A DNA stretch of 64,000 bases from CAZIFG01 sp964539135 (GTDB lineage Bacteria; Margulisbacteria; Marinamargulisbacteria; GCA-2716485; CAZIFG01). Every line of letters starts with the position of its first letter. Positions within the stretch are counted from its first letter, which is position 1. Positions 36,827 to 45,523 of this stretch are shown here, piece after piece. The notes beneath the pieces were generated by a model. The model was not told the origin of the DNA. It did not search any database and worked only from the letters and a program-made list of their open reading frames with translations. The translations under genes were made by a program, and so were the position numbers. The stretch covers positions 1 through 64,000 of the forward strand of contig CAZIFG010000006.1 in assembly GCA_964539135.1 (NCBI GenBank). Direction: 5' to 3'.

Positions 36827-37765
36827 ATGAAGAAAATTTTTGTTACGGGGGCCTCCGGTTGTGTGGGGCATTATATTGTGGAGCAGTTACTGGCTTATAC
36901 GGATTGCGAAATCCATGTTTTGGTGCGGTATCCCCACAAACTTAAACAGGATTTGTCTTCTTATCCGCATGTGATTGTTCACACAGGCGACTTAAATCAA
37001 TTGTCTGTTTTGAAGCCTGTTTTAGATACCATTACCCATTTGATTCACATTGCCACCACTTGGGGGAGTTTTGAGTATGCGTATCAGTTGAATGTGACTC
37101 GAACGCGAGAACTTTTTTCTTACTTAAATCCAGACTGTATTCAAAAAATTGTGTATTTTTCAACAGCCAGTATTTTGGGGCCAGGATCTTTGCCTGTTGA
37201 AGAGGCACGTTTGTTTGGATCTGGTTATGTTAAATCTAAATTTTTGGCGTATGAAGAATTGCCTACCTTTCCTCATGCAGACAAAGTTGTGACGGTATTT
37301 CCAACCATGGTTTTTGGGGGGGACGAGACACATCCTTACTCTCATTTGAACGCTGGTGTTATTCCCAATTTGGGGTATTTGAATGTTTTGAGATTTTTTA
37401 CCGTGGATGCTTCCTTTCATTTTTTGCATGCCTATGATATTTCACAGGTTACCTTACATCTCTTATTTAATGCCACATCGTCGCGAGCTTTGGTTTTGGG
37501 ACAATCTTTGATTACAGCAGATCAGGCCTTGTCTGTTTTATGTGATGTTTTTCAGAAAAAAAGTTGGTTTAGGTTTAAAATTAAACCGAATTTTGTTTTT
37601 ACCTTGGCCAAACTTTTTCGCATTATAATTGGCCCTTGGGAACGGTATTGCATCACACACCCTCATATGGCTTATGATACAGTTAATCCGGAAACCTATG
37701 GTTTGGTCTCTAAATTTCCCACTTTAAAAACGGTTTTAACAGATATTAAAGATCAGACTTACTGA
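36827..37765 (+). CDS. NAD-dependent epimerase/dehydratase (extended SDR)
   Basis: 312 residues from ATG 36827, which has GGAG five bases upstream; the open frame runs nine codons further. VTGASGCVGHYIVEQL is the Rossmann nucleotide loop. VYFSTASILGPG supplies the Ser, and GYVKSK the YxxxK pair. The C-terminal domain (FLHAYDISQVTLHLL) is of the sugar-epimerase type. The substrate is unknown. Its stop overlaps the rluB start by one base (TGATG). Confidence 0.82.
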   Translation: MKKIFVTGASGCVGHYIVEQLLAYTDCEIHVLVRYPHKLKQDLSSYPHVIVHTGDLNQLSVLKPVLDTITHLIHIATTWGSFEYAYQLNVTRTRELFSYLNPDCIQKIVYFSTASILGPGSLPVEEARLFGSGYVKSKFLAYEELPTFPHADKVVTVFPTMVFGGDETHPYSHLNAGVIPNLGYLNVLRFFTVDASFHFLHAYDISQVTLHLLFNATSSRALVLGQSLITADQALSVLCDVFQKKSWFRFKIKPNFVFTLAKLFRIIIGPWERYCITHPHMAYDTVNPETYGLVSKFPTLKTVLTDIKDQTY

Positions 37766-38448
37766 TGTCTGAACCCATTCGTATTCAGAAATATTTATCT
37801 CAAGCGGGTATTTTATCCCGAAGAAAAGCAGAGGCCGCAATTTTAGCAGGGCATGTGTTGATTAATGGACTTCCGGCTGTTTTAGGTCAGAAACTGGATC
37901 CAGCTGTCGATCTTATTACCTTAGATCCTATCATTGATGCTCAAAAATCAGCCTATATTTATCTTAAGTTTCATAAACCCAGAGGCATTGTGACGAATTG
38001 CCCGCATCCAGGCGATACGCAGATTACAGATCTTTTGCCGAAAGAATATCGTCACCTTTCCAGTGTTGGACGTCTGGATAAAGAATCCGAAGGCCTTATT
38101 TTGATGACGGATGATGGTCTTTTTTCTAAAGAATTGATTCAGGGTGATGTTCCGCATGAACGTACCTATCTGGTCTCTGTTAATATGAATTTAAACGCAT
38201 CGGATTTGAAAACCTTGGCGGCGGGTGTGGTGATTTTAAATGGGTATAAAACCAAACCCTGTCAGGTCATGGCTTTAGGGCCTCGTCAATTTAAAATTAC
38301 TTTGACGGAAGGTAAAAACCGCCAAATTCGGCGCATGGTGGAGACTTTGGGCTTGCAGGTGATGCAATTAAAGCGGGTTTCTTTTGGCCGTTATGATTTA
38401 GGGTCCTTAAGTGTGGGACATTTTGAATTGGTGCCGCGACTTCTTTAA
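37765..38448 (+). CDS. rluB: Ribosomal large subunit pseudouridine synthase (RluB/RsuA family)
   Basis: 227 residues. The N-terminal S4 RNA-binding domain (IRIQKYLSQAGILSRRKAEAAILAGHVLING) is followed by the RsuA/RluB catalytic domain with SSVGRLDKESEGLILMTDDG, whose Asp is the nucleophile, and GKNRQIRRMVETLG. It modifies 23S or 16S rRNA; which site cannot be told by eye. It overlaps the convergent leuD by four bases. Confidence 0.9.
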   Translation: MSEPIRIQKYLSQAGILSRRKAEAAILAGHVLINGLPAVLGQKLDPAVDLITLDPIIDAQKSAYIYLKFHKPRGIVTNCPHPGDTQITDLLPKEYRHLSSVGRLDKESEGLILMTDDGLFSKELIQGDVPHERTYLVSVNMNLNASDLKTLAAGVVILNGYKTKPCQVMALGPRQFKITLTEGKNRQIRRMVETLGLQVMQLKRVSFGRYDLGSLSVGHFELVPRLL

Positions 38449-39035
38449 TAGGGCAGTGCGGCATTTACAGCTGAGATTTTGTCTTTGTTTTTTTCTAAAC
38501 TGGTAATGACGTCCCACTCTCCTGATAAAAAGGCCTCTTGATGCCCAGATGGCATTTTAAATCTGAGGGTTTGTGTAGGGGTTGTGAGTGTTAAATTTTG
38601 GATGTTAATCGTGAATAGTGCGCTTGGATTGGATTGGCATTCTGCTTGCAATGTGGCAATTTCGTACTCGGTTACGATTAAAACGGGTAGGCCAATGGCT
38701 TTGCAGTTTCCTGAAAAAATTTCTGAGAAAGATTCGCCTATAATAGCTTTAAATCCATACCGTTTAATGGATTGTGGTGCATGTTCTCTGGAGGAGCCGC
38801 AGCCGAAATTTTTGTTCACGAGCATGATTTTAGCGTCTTTAAATGTGAGATCATTCAAAGGATGTCCTTTAGGATTGCCTTGGGCATCAAATCGGACATC
38901 GTAAAAGAGGTAGTGTCCCATTTTTTCAAAGGTGATTTCTTTGAGAAACCGTGCAGGTGTGATGCGATCTGTATCAAGATCATTTCCGGGAATGGCGATG
39001 GCTTTTTCAGCTATTTTTTCTATTTTTGTGTCCAT
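38445..39035 (-). CDS. leuD: 3-isopropylmalate dehydratase small subunit
   Basis: 196 residues. The swivel domain of the aconitase family: IPGNDLDTDRITPARFLKEI and the hallmark NFGCGSSREHAPQSIKRYGFKAIIGESFSEIFSGNC. It pairs with LeuC to isomerise 2-isopropylmalate in leucine synthesis. leuC is 1.7 kb away, separated by a porin gene and an orphan gene, so the operon is split; leuA and leuB are not in the window. Confidence 0.93.
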   Translation of the reverse strand: MDTKIEKIAEKAIAIPGNDLDTDRITPARFLKEITFEKMGHYLFYDVRFDAQGNPKGHPLNDLTFKDAKIMLVNKNFGCGSSREHAPQSIKRYGFKAIIGESFSEIFSGNCKAIGLPVLIVTEYEIATLQAECQSNPSALFTINIQNLTLTTPTQTLRFKMPSGHQEAFLSGEWDVITSLEKNKDKISAVNAALPY

Positions 39036-39044
39036 AGTGGCTGC

Positions 39045-39073
39045 ATTCTAACAGAATTGAGACAACTTGTGAA
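39045..39073 (-). promoter_or_regulatory. leuD promoter, near-leaderless
   Basis: On the minus strand TTCACA (39068-39073), 17-base spacer, TAGAAT (39045-39050), then nine bases to the ATG at 39035. No Shine-Dalgarno site is present. Confidence 0.45.
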
Positions 39074-39075
39074 AT

Positions 39076-40092
39076 TTATAACTCCAAAATGACGGCTGTT
39101 GTGAAGATGGTTTGAGAATCTTGATGGTTGAGTTGAAGGTGTTTAATTTCCCACCTGCTGACGGTTTTTTTGTTGAGCGTATAATCGGTTCTGATTGCAT
39201 AGGCATTGGCCTCTAACTGGGCTGTGATGACTCCTGATGGATCTTGGTAGGATTCTATTCGGCCTGAAAAAGACCACTTTTTATGGATTTGATACTGGGC
39301 TTGAATCAACCATGCATACCAAAACTCTGAGTTGTTTTTTTCTTCATTTTCTTGCCATCCTGTGTCTAGGTCTCCTGCTAGTTTTAAGGTTTCAGAGACG
39401 GTATAAATAGCATAAAAATTGTGAAAAATGCGTTGGCGAGAAGGGGAATGGTTTTCTTGTTCGTTCCCTAAAAAGGTGCTGGAGTTTAATATTAATTTTG
39501 GGCTCCACTGGTATTGTATTTGTGTCCCAAAGGCCTTGTTTTGATTCGTGTCGCTGATGACTTGCCAGCCATTTAAGGCGTAGGCGGTGAGGGTTGTTTT
39601 GGCGTTTGCGGCGTAGGATAGTCGTGCGCCGGATTCATAATAAGGGGAATTATCGGCCAGTATGGACCTGGATAGCATCCAATTGTCTTTTGAAATGGCA
39701 GATTCCATGCCAATATGAGATGGGAATATCCCTAAATCTACCCATATGGTAGGGCTTAATTTATAGCCTAAATATGCCGAATAAATAGATCGTGTCCAGG
39801 GAATTTCGGCTGCATAATTTGTTTCTACATATTTTCCCATGTGGAGGCCAAGTTCGCTTCTATAATGCGATGTTTCATAGTTGGCTAGAATGAGGGCATG
39901 ATTGAGCTGAGCGGTATTGAGTTGACTGTATGTATAGCTAAATGGATAGGGGGTGTTTGTTTCTTGAGACGGGGTGTTTGCTGCGTAATAGAAATCTGCG
40001 AGGGCTCTTATTTTGAATGGGGATGATGCATAAAGGTTAAAAGATAAACAGATTAAAATAAAGAGGCTTATTCGGAGTGCTGTATTTGACAT
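39076..40092 (-). CDS. Outer-membrane beta-barrel porin-like protein
   Basis: 338 residues with a signal peptide (ISLFILICLSFNLYASS). The mature part is rich in alternating aromatic/polar strands, e.g. YSAYLGYKLSPTIWVDLGIF and KWSFSGRIESYQD, and ends in a hydrophobic strand (FTTAVILEL). The pattern, including NTPYPFSYTYSQLNTAQLNHALI and ESGARLSYAANAKTTLTAYALNGW, resembles the BBP2/OmpL-like porin family. It probably forms a general or anion pore. AAAGGA lies close to the ATG, and the promoter is near consensus, so expression should be high. Confidence 0.78.
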   Translation of the reverse strand: MSNTALRISLFILICLSFNLYASSPFKIRALADFYYAANTPSQETNTPYPFSYTYSQLNTAQLNHALILANYETSHYRSELGLHMGKYVETNYAAEIPWTRSIYSAYLGYKLSPTIWVDLGIFPSHIGMESAISKDNWMLSRSILADNSPYYESGARLSYAANAKTTLTAYALNGWQVISDTNQNKAFGTQIQYQWSPKLILNSSTFLGNEQENHSPSRQRIFHNFYAIYTVSETLKLAGDLDTGWQENEEKNNSEFWYAWLIQAQYQIHKKWSFSGRIESYQDPSGVITAQLEANAYAIRTDYTLNKKTVSRWEIKHLQLNHQDSQTIFTTAVILEL

Positions 40093-40103
40093 GGGCTTCC
40101 TTT

Positions 40104-40126
40104 GAATTTTAAGGGTTTTAAAATTC
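40104..40126 (-). promoter_or_regulatory. Palindrome at the 5' end of the porin mRNA
   Basis: GAATTTTAA (40104-40112) and TTAAAATTC (40118-40126) are perfect 9-base inverted arms with a five-base loop. They lie at the predicted +1 of the porin transcript and end just upstream of its ribosome site. It could be an operator or a protective 5' hairpin. Confidence 0.5.
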
Positions 40127-40133
40127 GGATGGG

Positions 40134-40162
40134 AGTATAGTCCTCTTATATGGAGGTGTCAA
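40134..40162 (-). promoter_or_regulatory. Strong porin promoter
   Basis: On the minus strand TTGACA (40157-40162), 17-base spacer, TATACT (40134-40139): the best sigma70-type match noticed in the window. Confidence 0.7.
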
Positions 40163-40209
40163 TGAAGCAGCGACGTTGTTTTTTTGTGAATTTCTTGTAG
40201 GATGGAGAT

Positions 40210-40776
40210 ATGATACTTTTATTTAAAGTGGTATCGTCTCGTCATCTTTCTCCGCTTGATTTGACTGTTCCTTCTCTTATTGGTGTGATGTATCGTCGTG
40301 TTTTACAGCGTGGTCTTGACTATTATTTGAATCGATATTTTCCTGTTCGAACTTATTTTTTTCCTCATCCAACTTGCGAGATTCCCTTTGTGACGCTTTT
40401 GGATTTGGAACATTTTTTAAACCAGGTGCATCAAAGTGCCTTTCCGATTCGGTTTAGTTCGGAAGATTCCCAGCGCTTGAAACTGGCGCGTTGGGCGGTT
40501 TATCAGGTGAATGAATCTCGTAAATTGTGGATTGCTCAAAAAGATAGACGATGGGCGTTTTCTGTTTTGAATGGGGAAGCTTTTTCTGCCGCATTATTAC
40601 GGTTTAAACGTATTATGTGGATAAAAAAAGAGACTTTGAATCGCTGTTTATTGCGTCCTTTATCTCGAGTGGTCTCAGAGAGTGACTCCTCCGGTGCGGC
40701 AGACTCCCCGCTTTCGGGATATTATACGCCCCCTACCTGTGAGGCTCATGTGCGGTTGATTGGACGGCCGGGTTAG
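40210..40776 (+). CDS. Hypothetical protein
   Basis: 188 residues, basic (many Arg), no signal peptide. GGAG lies a few bases before the ATG at 40210, supporting translation. It contains YRRVLQRGLDYYLNRYF, aromatic-rich and helical, and a Ser-rich C-terminal tail (SESDSSGAADSPLSGYY). I do not recognise a family. It lies alone on the plus strand between the divergent porin and convergent leuC (stop 9 bases away). Confidence 0.6.
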   Translation: MILLFKVVSSRHLSPLDLTVPSLIGVMYRRVLQRGLDYYLNRYFPVRTYFFPHPTCEIPFVTLLDLEHFLNQVHQSAFPIRFSSEDSQRLKLARWAVYQVNESRKLWIAQKDRRWAFSVLNGEAFSAALLRFKRIMWIKKETLNRCLLRPLSRVVSESDSSGAADSPLSGYYTPPTCEAHVRLIGRPG

Positions 40777-40785
40777 GGGGATGTT

Positions 40786-42189
40786 TTAGATAAATTCTCG
40801 AATGTCTGAAACTTTGCCTGTAATCGCGGCAGCTGCTGCCATTGCAGGGCTCATCAGCAAGGTCCTGCCTGTAGGACTACCTTGTCTGCCCATGAAATTT
40901 CGATTGCTGGTGCTGGCGCAGAGTTGATCTCCTTCTAATTTGTCCGGATTCATGGCCAAGCACATGGAACATCCGGCTTCTCGCCATTCTGCGCCAGAGG
41001 TCTTAATAATGTCATCTAAGCCTAAAGCTTCTGCCTCTTTTTTGACTTGTTGAGATCCAGGGACCACAATGGCTTTTGTGTTTTTTGCCACTTTGTTGCC
41101 CTTTAAAATGGTAGCTGCTTCTTGGATGTCGGACAGTCTGGAATTGGTGCAGGAGCCAATAAAGACCACATCTATAGGTGTGCCTTTAAGTGGTGTTTCG
41201 GGTTTGAGTTTCATGTAGCGATAGGCATCTTCTGCTGTTTTTTGGTGTTCTTCAGGTAAATCGGCTATTTTGGGCAGTAGATCTTGTATTCCAATGGATT
41301 GTGCGGGCGTTACTCCCCAGGTGACCATGGGGCTGAGATCGTCTGTATGAAAGGTGACTACATCGTCATATACGGCGTCTTCCCGAGAGGCGATAGACAG
41401 CCAGTAGGCTTTTTCTGCTTCGAATGCGTCTCCTTTGGGGGCAAATTCTCGGCCTTGAATATAATTGATGGTGGTTTGGTCTGGATTGACGTAGCCAATT
41501 CGGGCACCGCCTTCGATGCTCATATTGCAAACGGTCATGCGCTCTTCCATGCTCATGGCATCAAAAACACTGCCGCCAAATTCATACGCATATCCGATTC
41601 CGCCTTTTACGCCCAATTGTTGAATGATTTTTAAAATGATGTCTTTGGCGTAAAGGCCTTTTGTGAGTTTGCCTTCAAAATTAATGCGACGCACTTTTAG
41701 GGGGCTTAAAGCTAGCGTTTGCGTTTGAAGGACCATGCGAACTTCTGTGGTGCCAATGCCAAAAGCAAGACTTCCAAAGGCACCGTGGGTGCTGGTGTGG
41801 CTGTCGCCGCAGGCAATGGTCATGCCGGGACGCGTTAACCCTAATTCTGGGCTGATGACGTGGACAATGCCTTGTTTTTGAGTGGTTGTATTAAAAAACG
41901 GAATGTTAAATTCTTTGACGTTGGCTTCCAGTGCTTGGCACATGGCTTCTGCTTCTTTGTCTTGAAAGGGACGGCTTTGACTTAGGGTTGGAATGATGTG
42001 ATCTAATGTGGCAAAAGTTCTGTTGGGATAGGCTACAGTTGCCTTTGCTTCTTTGATCATGGCAAACGCTTGTGGGGTTGTTACTTCGTGGATGAGGTGG
42101 AGCCCAATGAACAGTTGATCTTGTCCATTTGGAAGGGTGCCCACTTTATGTTGATCCCAGACTTTATTGTATAAGGTGTTTTTAGCCAT
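40786..42189 (-). CDS. leuC: 3-isopropylmalate dehydratase large subunit
   Basis: 467 residues, full length. The aconitase-family [4Fe-4S] ligands are in [13 protein letters not shown] and in the pair [26 protein letters not shown] and [24 protein letters not shown] are LeuC signatures. It works with LeuD. The region upstream of its ATG carries a solo repeat end and no Shine-Dalgarno site. Confidence 0.95.
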   Translation of the reverse strand: MAKNTLYNKVWDQHKVGTLPNGQDQLFIGLHLIHEVTTPQAFAMIKEAKATVAYPNRTFATLDHIIPTLSQSRPFQDKEAEAMCQALEANVKEFNIPFFNTTTQKQGIVHVISPELGLTRPGMTIACGDSHTSTHGAFGSLAFGIGTTEVRMVLQTQTLALSPLKVRRINFEGKLTKGLYAKDIILKIIQQLGVKGGIGYAYEFGGSVFDAMSMEERMTVCNMSIEGGARIGYVNPDQTTINYIQGREFAPKGDAFEAEKAYWLSIASREDAVYDDVVTFHTDDLSPMVTWGVTPAQSIGIQDLLPKIADLPEEHQKTAEDAYRYMKLKPETPLKGTPIDVVFIGSCTNSRLSDIQEAATILKGNKVAKNTKAIVVPGSQQVKKEAEALGLDDIIKTSGAEWREAGCSMCLAMNPDKLEGDQLCASTSNRNFMGRQGSPTGRTLLMSPAMAAAAAITGKVSDIREFI

Positions 42190-42236
42190 AATTATGTCAG
42201 GTACACTACGAAATTTCAGTCTCTTTCGTCAAGAGT

Positions 42237-42253
42237 CGTTTCGCAACAGTCCC
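42237..42253 (+). repeat. MITE-like repeat, solo right end (copy G)
   Basis: CGTTTCGCAACAGTCCC is the terminal part of the repeat's right end; no interior is recognisable. It lies between the leuC start and the stop of the following minus-strand gene. Confidence 0.5.
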
Positions 42254-42260
42254 GAGTTGT

Positions 42261-43385
42261 TTAGCTTAAAAGATCCTTTTCTGATGTTTTGGGCCTTTTG
42301 GGGAGGTTTTCTAAGAGCTTTAAATATCTTTTTTGAGCCTCTTCTTCCGATTGTCTCATCCGATTTTGTCGTTCGATTTCTTTTGCGACGGTTTCTCTTA
42401 AAAAGGGACCAGGTACAATTTTAAAGGTGTTCAATTCCAGTTTAGCAGCATCTAAATCCCACATGAGGCCCAGTCCAACAGTAATGCTTTTGGCGACATC
42501 TACATCTGTTTGAAGCGCTTCAGAACTTTCTCCTTTTTCTTCAGATAACATGGTTAATCCTGTATTTATTTTAAGACTTGAAAATCTCTCTGCTGCGACG
42601 GCTTCGTAGGCAAGCTCTTTCATTTTGCTGAATTCTTTGCAGGGATTGAGTGGGTCTCTGGCCTCATAATTTGTACCTAGGGTTACCCATGTTACATATA
42701 GGGGATATCCCAATAGTCTTTGGACTCTTTTGACAAGATCTATGGCATTTTCATTTTGAATTTTATTGATGGCGAGGAAGTGTTTTTTTAATTCAGAGTC
42801 GTCTGAGGCCTCTAGTGTCGCGTCGTGCTTCAATAGCCCATAGGTGTTGATTACATTGAGATGGGTGATGCCTTTTTTGCGTAGTGTTTCTGCAACTTTT
42901 TTCGCGAGTTCGTTTTTGTCAGAGTCTGAGAGATCACTTTTGGTTAAATCTGCGCATTCTTCCGTGTCTTTAGTACTTTCTTTTTTTGATATTACGAGGG
43001 CGGTTTCACCGAATGTGTCTTGTAAAATTTTCCCAATATTTCCTTTTCCAAGAATGAGATGGTGAGTTCGATCTATTCGGAGGCTTGGCTTCATTTCTTC
43101 TCTAAATTCTAAATGTTTGATTTGCACAGGGCTGGGTAGGGGTATTTCTAATGATGGGGTTGTTACTCTTTTTAATACTCGGCTTGGATTTTCACGTAAT
43201 ACAAAGGTTTCGTTTCTGCGTAGACGTTCTCGAGTGAGAAGGCTTGTTGTGCCTTCTGTATTTAAATGCCCAAAAGCATTTTGAATTTTTTGGATTAGAC
43301 TATGAATCCCTCTAAGTGGCGGGGGGGAGGATTTAAATGTAGTGGGTAAGGCTCGTGTCAGGACTGGAATTATGCGTGTATTCAT
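42261..43385 (-). CDS. Orphan Rossmann/SDR-like protein, paralogue of the 46.4 kb gene
   Basis: 374 residues. After a basic, Pro/Ser-rich 100-residue N-terminus comes HHLILGKGNIGKIL, a GxGxxG nucleotide loop. Then THLNVINTYGLL, and TWVTLGTNYEARDPLNPCKEFSKMKELAYEA, where a Thr/Ser strand and FSKMK stand where SDR enzymes have Ser and YxxxK. NTGLTM follows as the post-catalytic strand. The C-terminus is a charged coiled coil. The TLGTNY...NPC.....K...NTGL block recurs in the 428-residue protein at 46.4 kb. The catalytic Tyr is replaced by Phe, so ordinary SDR chemistry is doubtful. Confidence 0.65.
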   Translation of the reverse strand: MNTRIIPVLTRALPTTFKSSPPPLRGIHSLIQKIQNAFGHLNTEGTTSLLTRERLRRNETFVLRENPSRVLKRVTTPSLEIPLPSPVQIKHLEFREEMKPSLRIDRTHHLILGKGNIGKILQDTFGETALVISKKESTKDTEECADLTKSDLSDSDKNELAKKVAETLRKKGITHLNVINTYGLLKHDATLEASDDSELKKHFLAINKIQNENAIDLVKRVQRLLGYPLYVTWVTLGTNYEARDPLNPCKEFSKMKELAYEAVAAERFSSLKINTGLTMLSEEKGESSEALQTDVDVAKSITVGLGLMWDLDAAKLELNTFKIVPGPFLRETVAKEIERQNRMRQSEEEAQKRYLKLLENLPKRPKTSEKDLLS

Positions 43386-43433
43386 GCTTTTTTGTCCTTT
43401 TTTATTTTGTTTTTTTATCTATAACCTTATTTC

Positions 43434-43461
43434 ATAGTACTATTTCTTTATTTTTTGTCAA
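43434..43461 (-). promoter_or_regulatory. Promoter of the SDR-like gene, overlapping the mntR promoter
   Basis: On the minus strand TTGACA (43456-43461), 16-base spacer, TACTAT (43434-43439). Its -35 shares bases with the mntR -35 on the other strand. Confidence 0.5.
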
Positions 43462-43484
43462 TTTTTATTTTTTGACTTTACATT
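43455..43484 (+). promoter_or_regulatory. mntR-mntH promoter
   Basis: TTGTCA (43455-43460), 18-base spacer, TACATT (43479-43484). The predicted start near 43491 falls inside the palindrome at 43489-43504. Confidence 0.45.
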
Positions 43485-43488
43485 ATTT

Positions 43489-43504
43489 TTTAAGCATGCT
43501 TAAA
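43489..43504. promoter_or_regulatory. Probable MntR operator palindrome
   Basis: TTTAAGCATGCTTAAA is a perfect 16-base palindrome spanning the predicted +1 of mntR. DtxR/MntR-family repressors bind AT-rich palindromes of this size, so autoregulation is likely. Confidence 0.55.
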
Positions 43505-43511
43505 TGTTTTT

Positions 43512-44183
43512 ATGAAGCCGTTAAAACAATCTACTGAAAACTATCTTAAGTTTATTTTTAAACTTCAACAAAGTGATCCTCGGGGGGTTAAGCCTTTGGC
43601 GCTTGCTAAGGCTTTGGATGTTTCTGCACCTGCGGTTACGGATATGCTTAGGAAATTGGCAGATGAAAAATGGGTGGAATATACGCCGTATAAGCAAATT
43701 ACCTTAACAGAAATGGGGATGACTTATGGCCAAAATATGGTGCGCAGGCATCGATTGTGGGAACTGTATCTTCATCAAGTTTTAGGATTTTCATGGGATA
43801 AAGTTCATGAGGAGGCTGAGAAATTAGAGCATGCGTCTTCGGATGCCTTAATTGATCGCTTAGAAGAAGCATTGGGCTTTCCTCATTATGATCCGCATGG
43901 AGATCCTATTCCCTCTAAAGAGGGAGTGTTTCCACCGCCTATTATGAGTGTACCTTTGTCTCGGTGCCATGTAGGGGAATCTGTGAAAGTGGTTCGAGTC
44001 AGTGATTTTGATACTGATTTTTTGCATTATATTCAGGGGTTGGGGATTCAACTTCAAACCGTGATTCGCTTGCAAGAAATTCGGTCTTTTGATCATTCTT
44101 TGCTTATTGATATTAAGGGGAAAGGGGAAAGCATTTCAGCTTTAACGGCGAGTCATATTTTTGTAATACATTTGGAGGAATAG
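43512..44183 (+). CDS. mntR: DtxR/MntR-family metal-dependent repressor
   Basis: 223 residues. The N-terminal winged helix (STENYLKFIFKLQQ...VSAPAVTDMLRKLADEKWVEY) is followed by the metal-binding dimerisation domain with RRHRLWELYLHQVLGFSWDKVHEEAEKLEH. A C-terminal FeoA/SH3-like domain follows (about 150-223). It senses Mn or Fe and represses uptake genes. mntH starts two bases after its stop, so it almost certainly controls Mn import. Confidence 0.9.
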   Translation: MKPLKQSTENYLKFIFKLQQSDPRGVKPLALAKALDVSAPAVTDMLRKLADEKWVEYTPYKQITLTEMGMTYGQNMVRRHRLWELYLHQVLGFSWDKVHEEAEKLEHASSDALIDRLEEALGFPHYDPHGDPIPSKEGVFPPPIMSVPLSRCHVGESVKVVRVSDFDTDFLHYIQGLGIQLQTVIRLQEIRSFDHSLLIDIKGKGESISALTASHIFVIHLEE

Positions 44184-44185
44184 TC

Positions 44186-45523
44186 ATGACACATTTGAAT
44201 TTTTTTGAATCTTTAAACTGGCGAAAACGAAAAGAAGGGCAGAGCTTAGACGAGGTGCATCGTTCTATTCCTATCCCCAAGCATTTTTCGTGGTTTCGAA
44301 AGTTGTTGGCTTTTGCAGGCCCGGGATATTTGGTGGCGGTTGGATATATGGATCCCGGAAATTGGGCCACAGATTTAGCAGGAGGATCCGCCTTCGGGTA
44401 TACCTTGCTTTCAGTTATTTTCTTTTCCAATTTAATTGCCATTTTATTGCAATATTTATCTTTGAAGCTTGGCATTGTTACAGGGCGAGATTTGGCGCAA
44501 GCGTGTCGAGATCATTATTCGCGTCCTGTTGCGTTTATATTATGGGTTTTTGCTGAAATTGCCATTACAGCCTGTGATTTGGCAGAGGTTATTGGGTCTG
44601 CCATTGCGATGCAACTTTTATTTGGATTGCCCATTGTCATTGGGATTATTGTGACGACTTTTGATGTGCTTCTTTTATTGTATTTGCAAAAAAAGGGGTT
44701 TCGCTATTTAGAGGCTCTTGTTGTTACTATGATTGTGACGATTATTGGCTGTTTTGGGTTTGAGATTTTTATGGCTAAGCCGGATTTGATGCCTTTACTT
44801 CATGGGTTTATTCCCAGTCCGGATATTATTCGGAATAAAGAGATGCTTTATATTGCCATTGGTATTTTAGGGGCAACGGTGATGCCTCATAATTTGTATT
44901 TGCATTCGGCGGTTGTTCAAACGCGCGATTATGAAGAAACGGTAGAAGGTAAAAAAGAGGCAATTAAATTTTCAACGCTTGATTCGACTTTTGCCTTAGG
45001 ATTGGCCTTTTTTATCAATGCGGCTATTTTGATTGTATCTGCGTCTGTTTTTTATAAGAATGGGTATTATAATGTGGCAGAAATTCAAGATGCGAGTCAT
45101 CTTTTGGCGCCTTTATTAGGTACAACTTTGGCCAGTATTTTTTTTGGAGTAGCACTTCTTGCTTCTGGACAGAATGCAACCATTACGGGGACACTTGCGG
45201 GTCAAATTATTATGGAAGGGTTTATTCAATTGCGTATAAAGCCCTGGTTGAGACGCTTATTGACGCGACTTTTGGCTATTATTCCCTCTCTTTTTGTGGT
45301 GCTTGTTTTTGGAGAACAGAGTCTTGGAAAACTGTTGGTCTTAAGCCAAGTTGTTTTAAGTATGCAACTTTCCTTTGCTGTTTTTCCTTTGGTTAATTTT
45401 ACGTCGGATCCCTTAAAAATGGGTCCTTTTGTGAATACAAAATTGACGAAATATACGGCATACACGATGGCCTTTTTAATTGCCGGCCTTAATATTTGGT
45501 TGATTTGGAGGACCTTTTCATGA
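44186..45523 (+). CDS. mntH: NRAMP-type Mn2+/Fe2+:H+ symporter
   Basis: 445 residues, about 11 membrane helices. YMDPGNWATDLAGGS in TM1 (metal-binding Asp and Asn) and MPHNLYLHSAVVQTR in TM6 (Met-Pro-His) are the NRAMP hallmarks. It imports manganese in antagonism to host NRAMP in many intracellular bacteria. It is coupled to mntR upstream, and its stop overlaps the next start (ATGA). Confidence 0.94.
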   Translation: MTHLNFFESLNWRKRKEGQSLDEVHRSIPIPKHFSWFRKLLAFAGPGYLVAVGYMDPGNWATDLAGGSAFGYTLLSVIFFSNLIAILLQYLSLKLGIVTGRDLAQACRDHYSRPVAFILWVFAEIAITACDLAEVIGSAIAMQLLFGLPIVIGIIVTTFDVLLLLYLQKKGFRYLEALVVTMIVTIIGCFGFEIFMAKPDLMPLLHGFIPSPDIIRNKEMLYIAIGILGATVMPHNLYLHSAVVQTRDYEETVEGKKEAIKFSTLDSTFALGLAFFINAAILIVSASVFYKNGYYNVAEIQDASHLLAPLLGTTLASIFFGVALLASGQNATITGTLAGQIIMEGFIQLRIKPWLRRLLTRLLAIIPSLFVVLVFGEQSLGKLLVLSQVVLSMQLSFAVFPLVNFTSDPLKMGPFVNTKLTKYTAYTMAFLIAGLNIWLIWRTFS

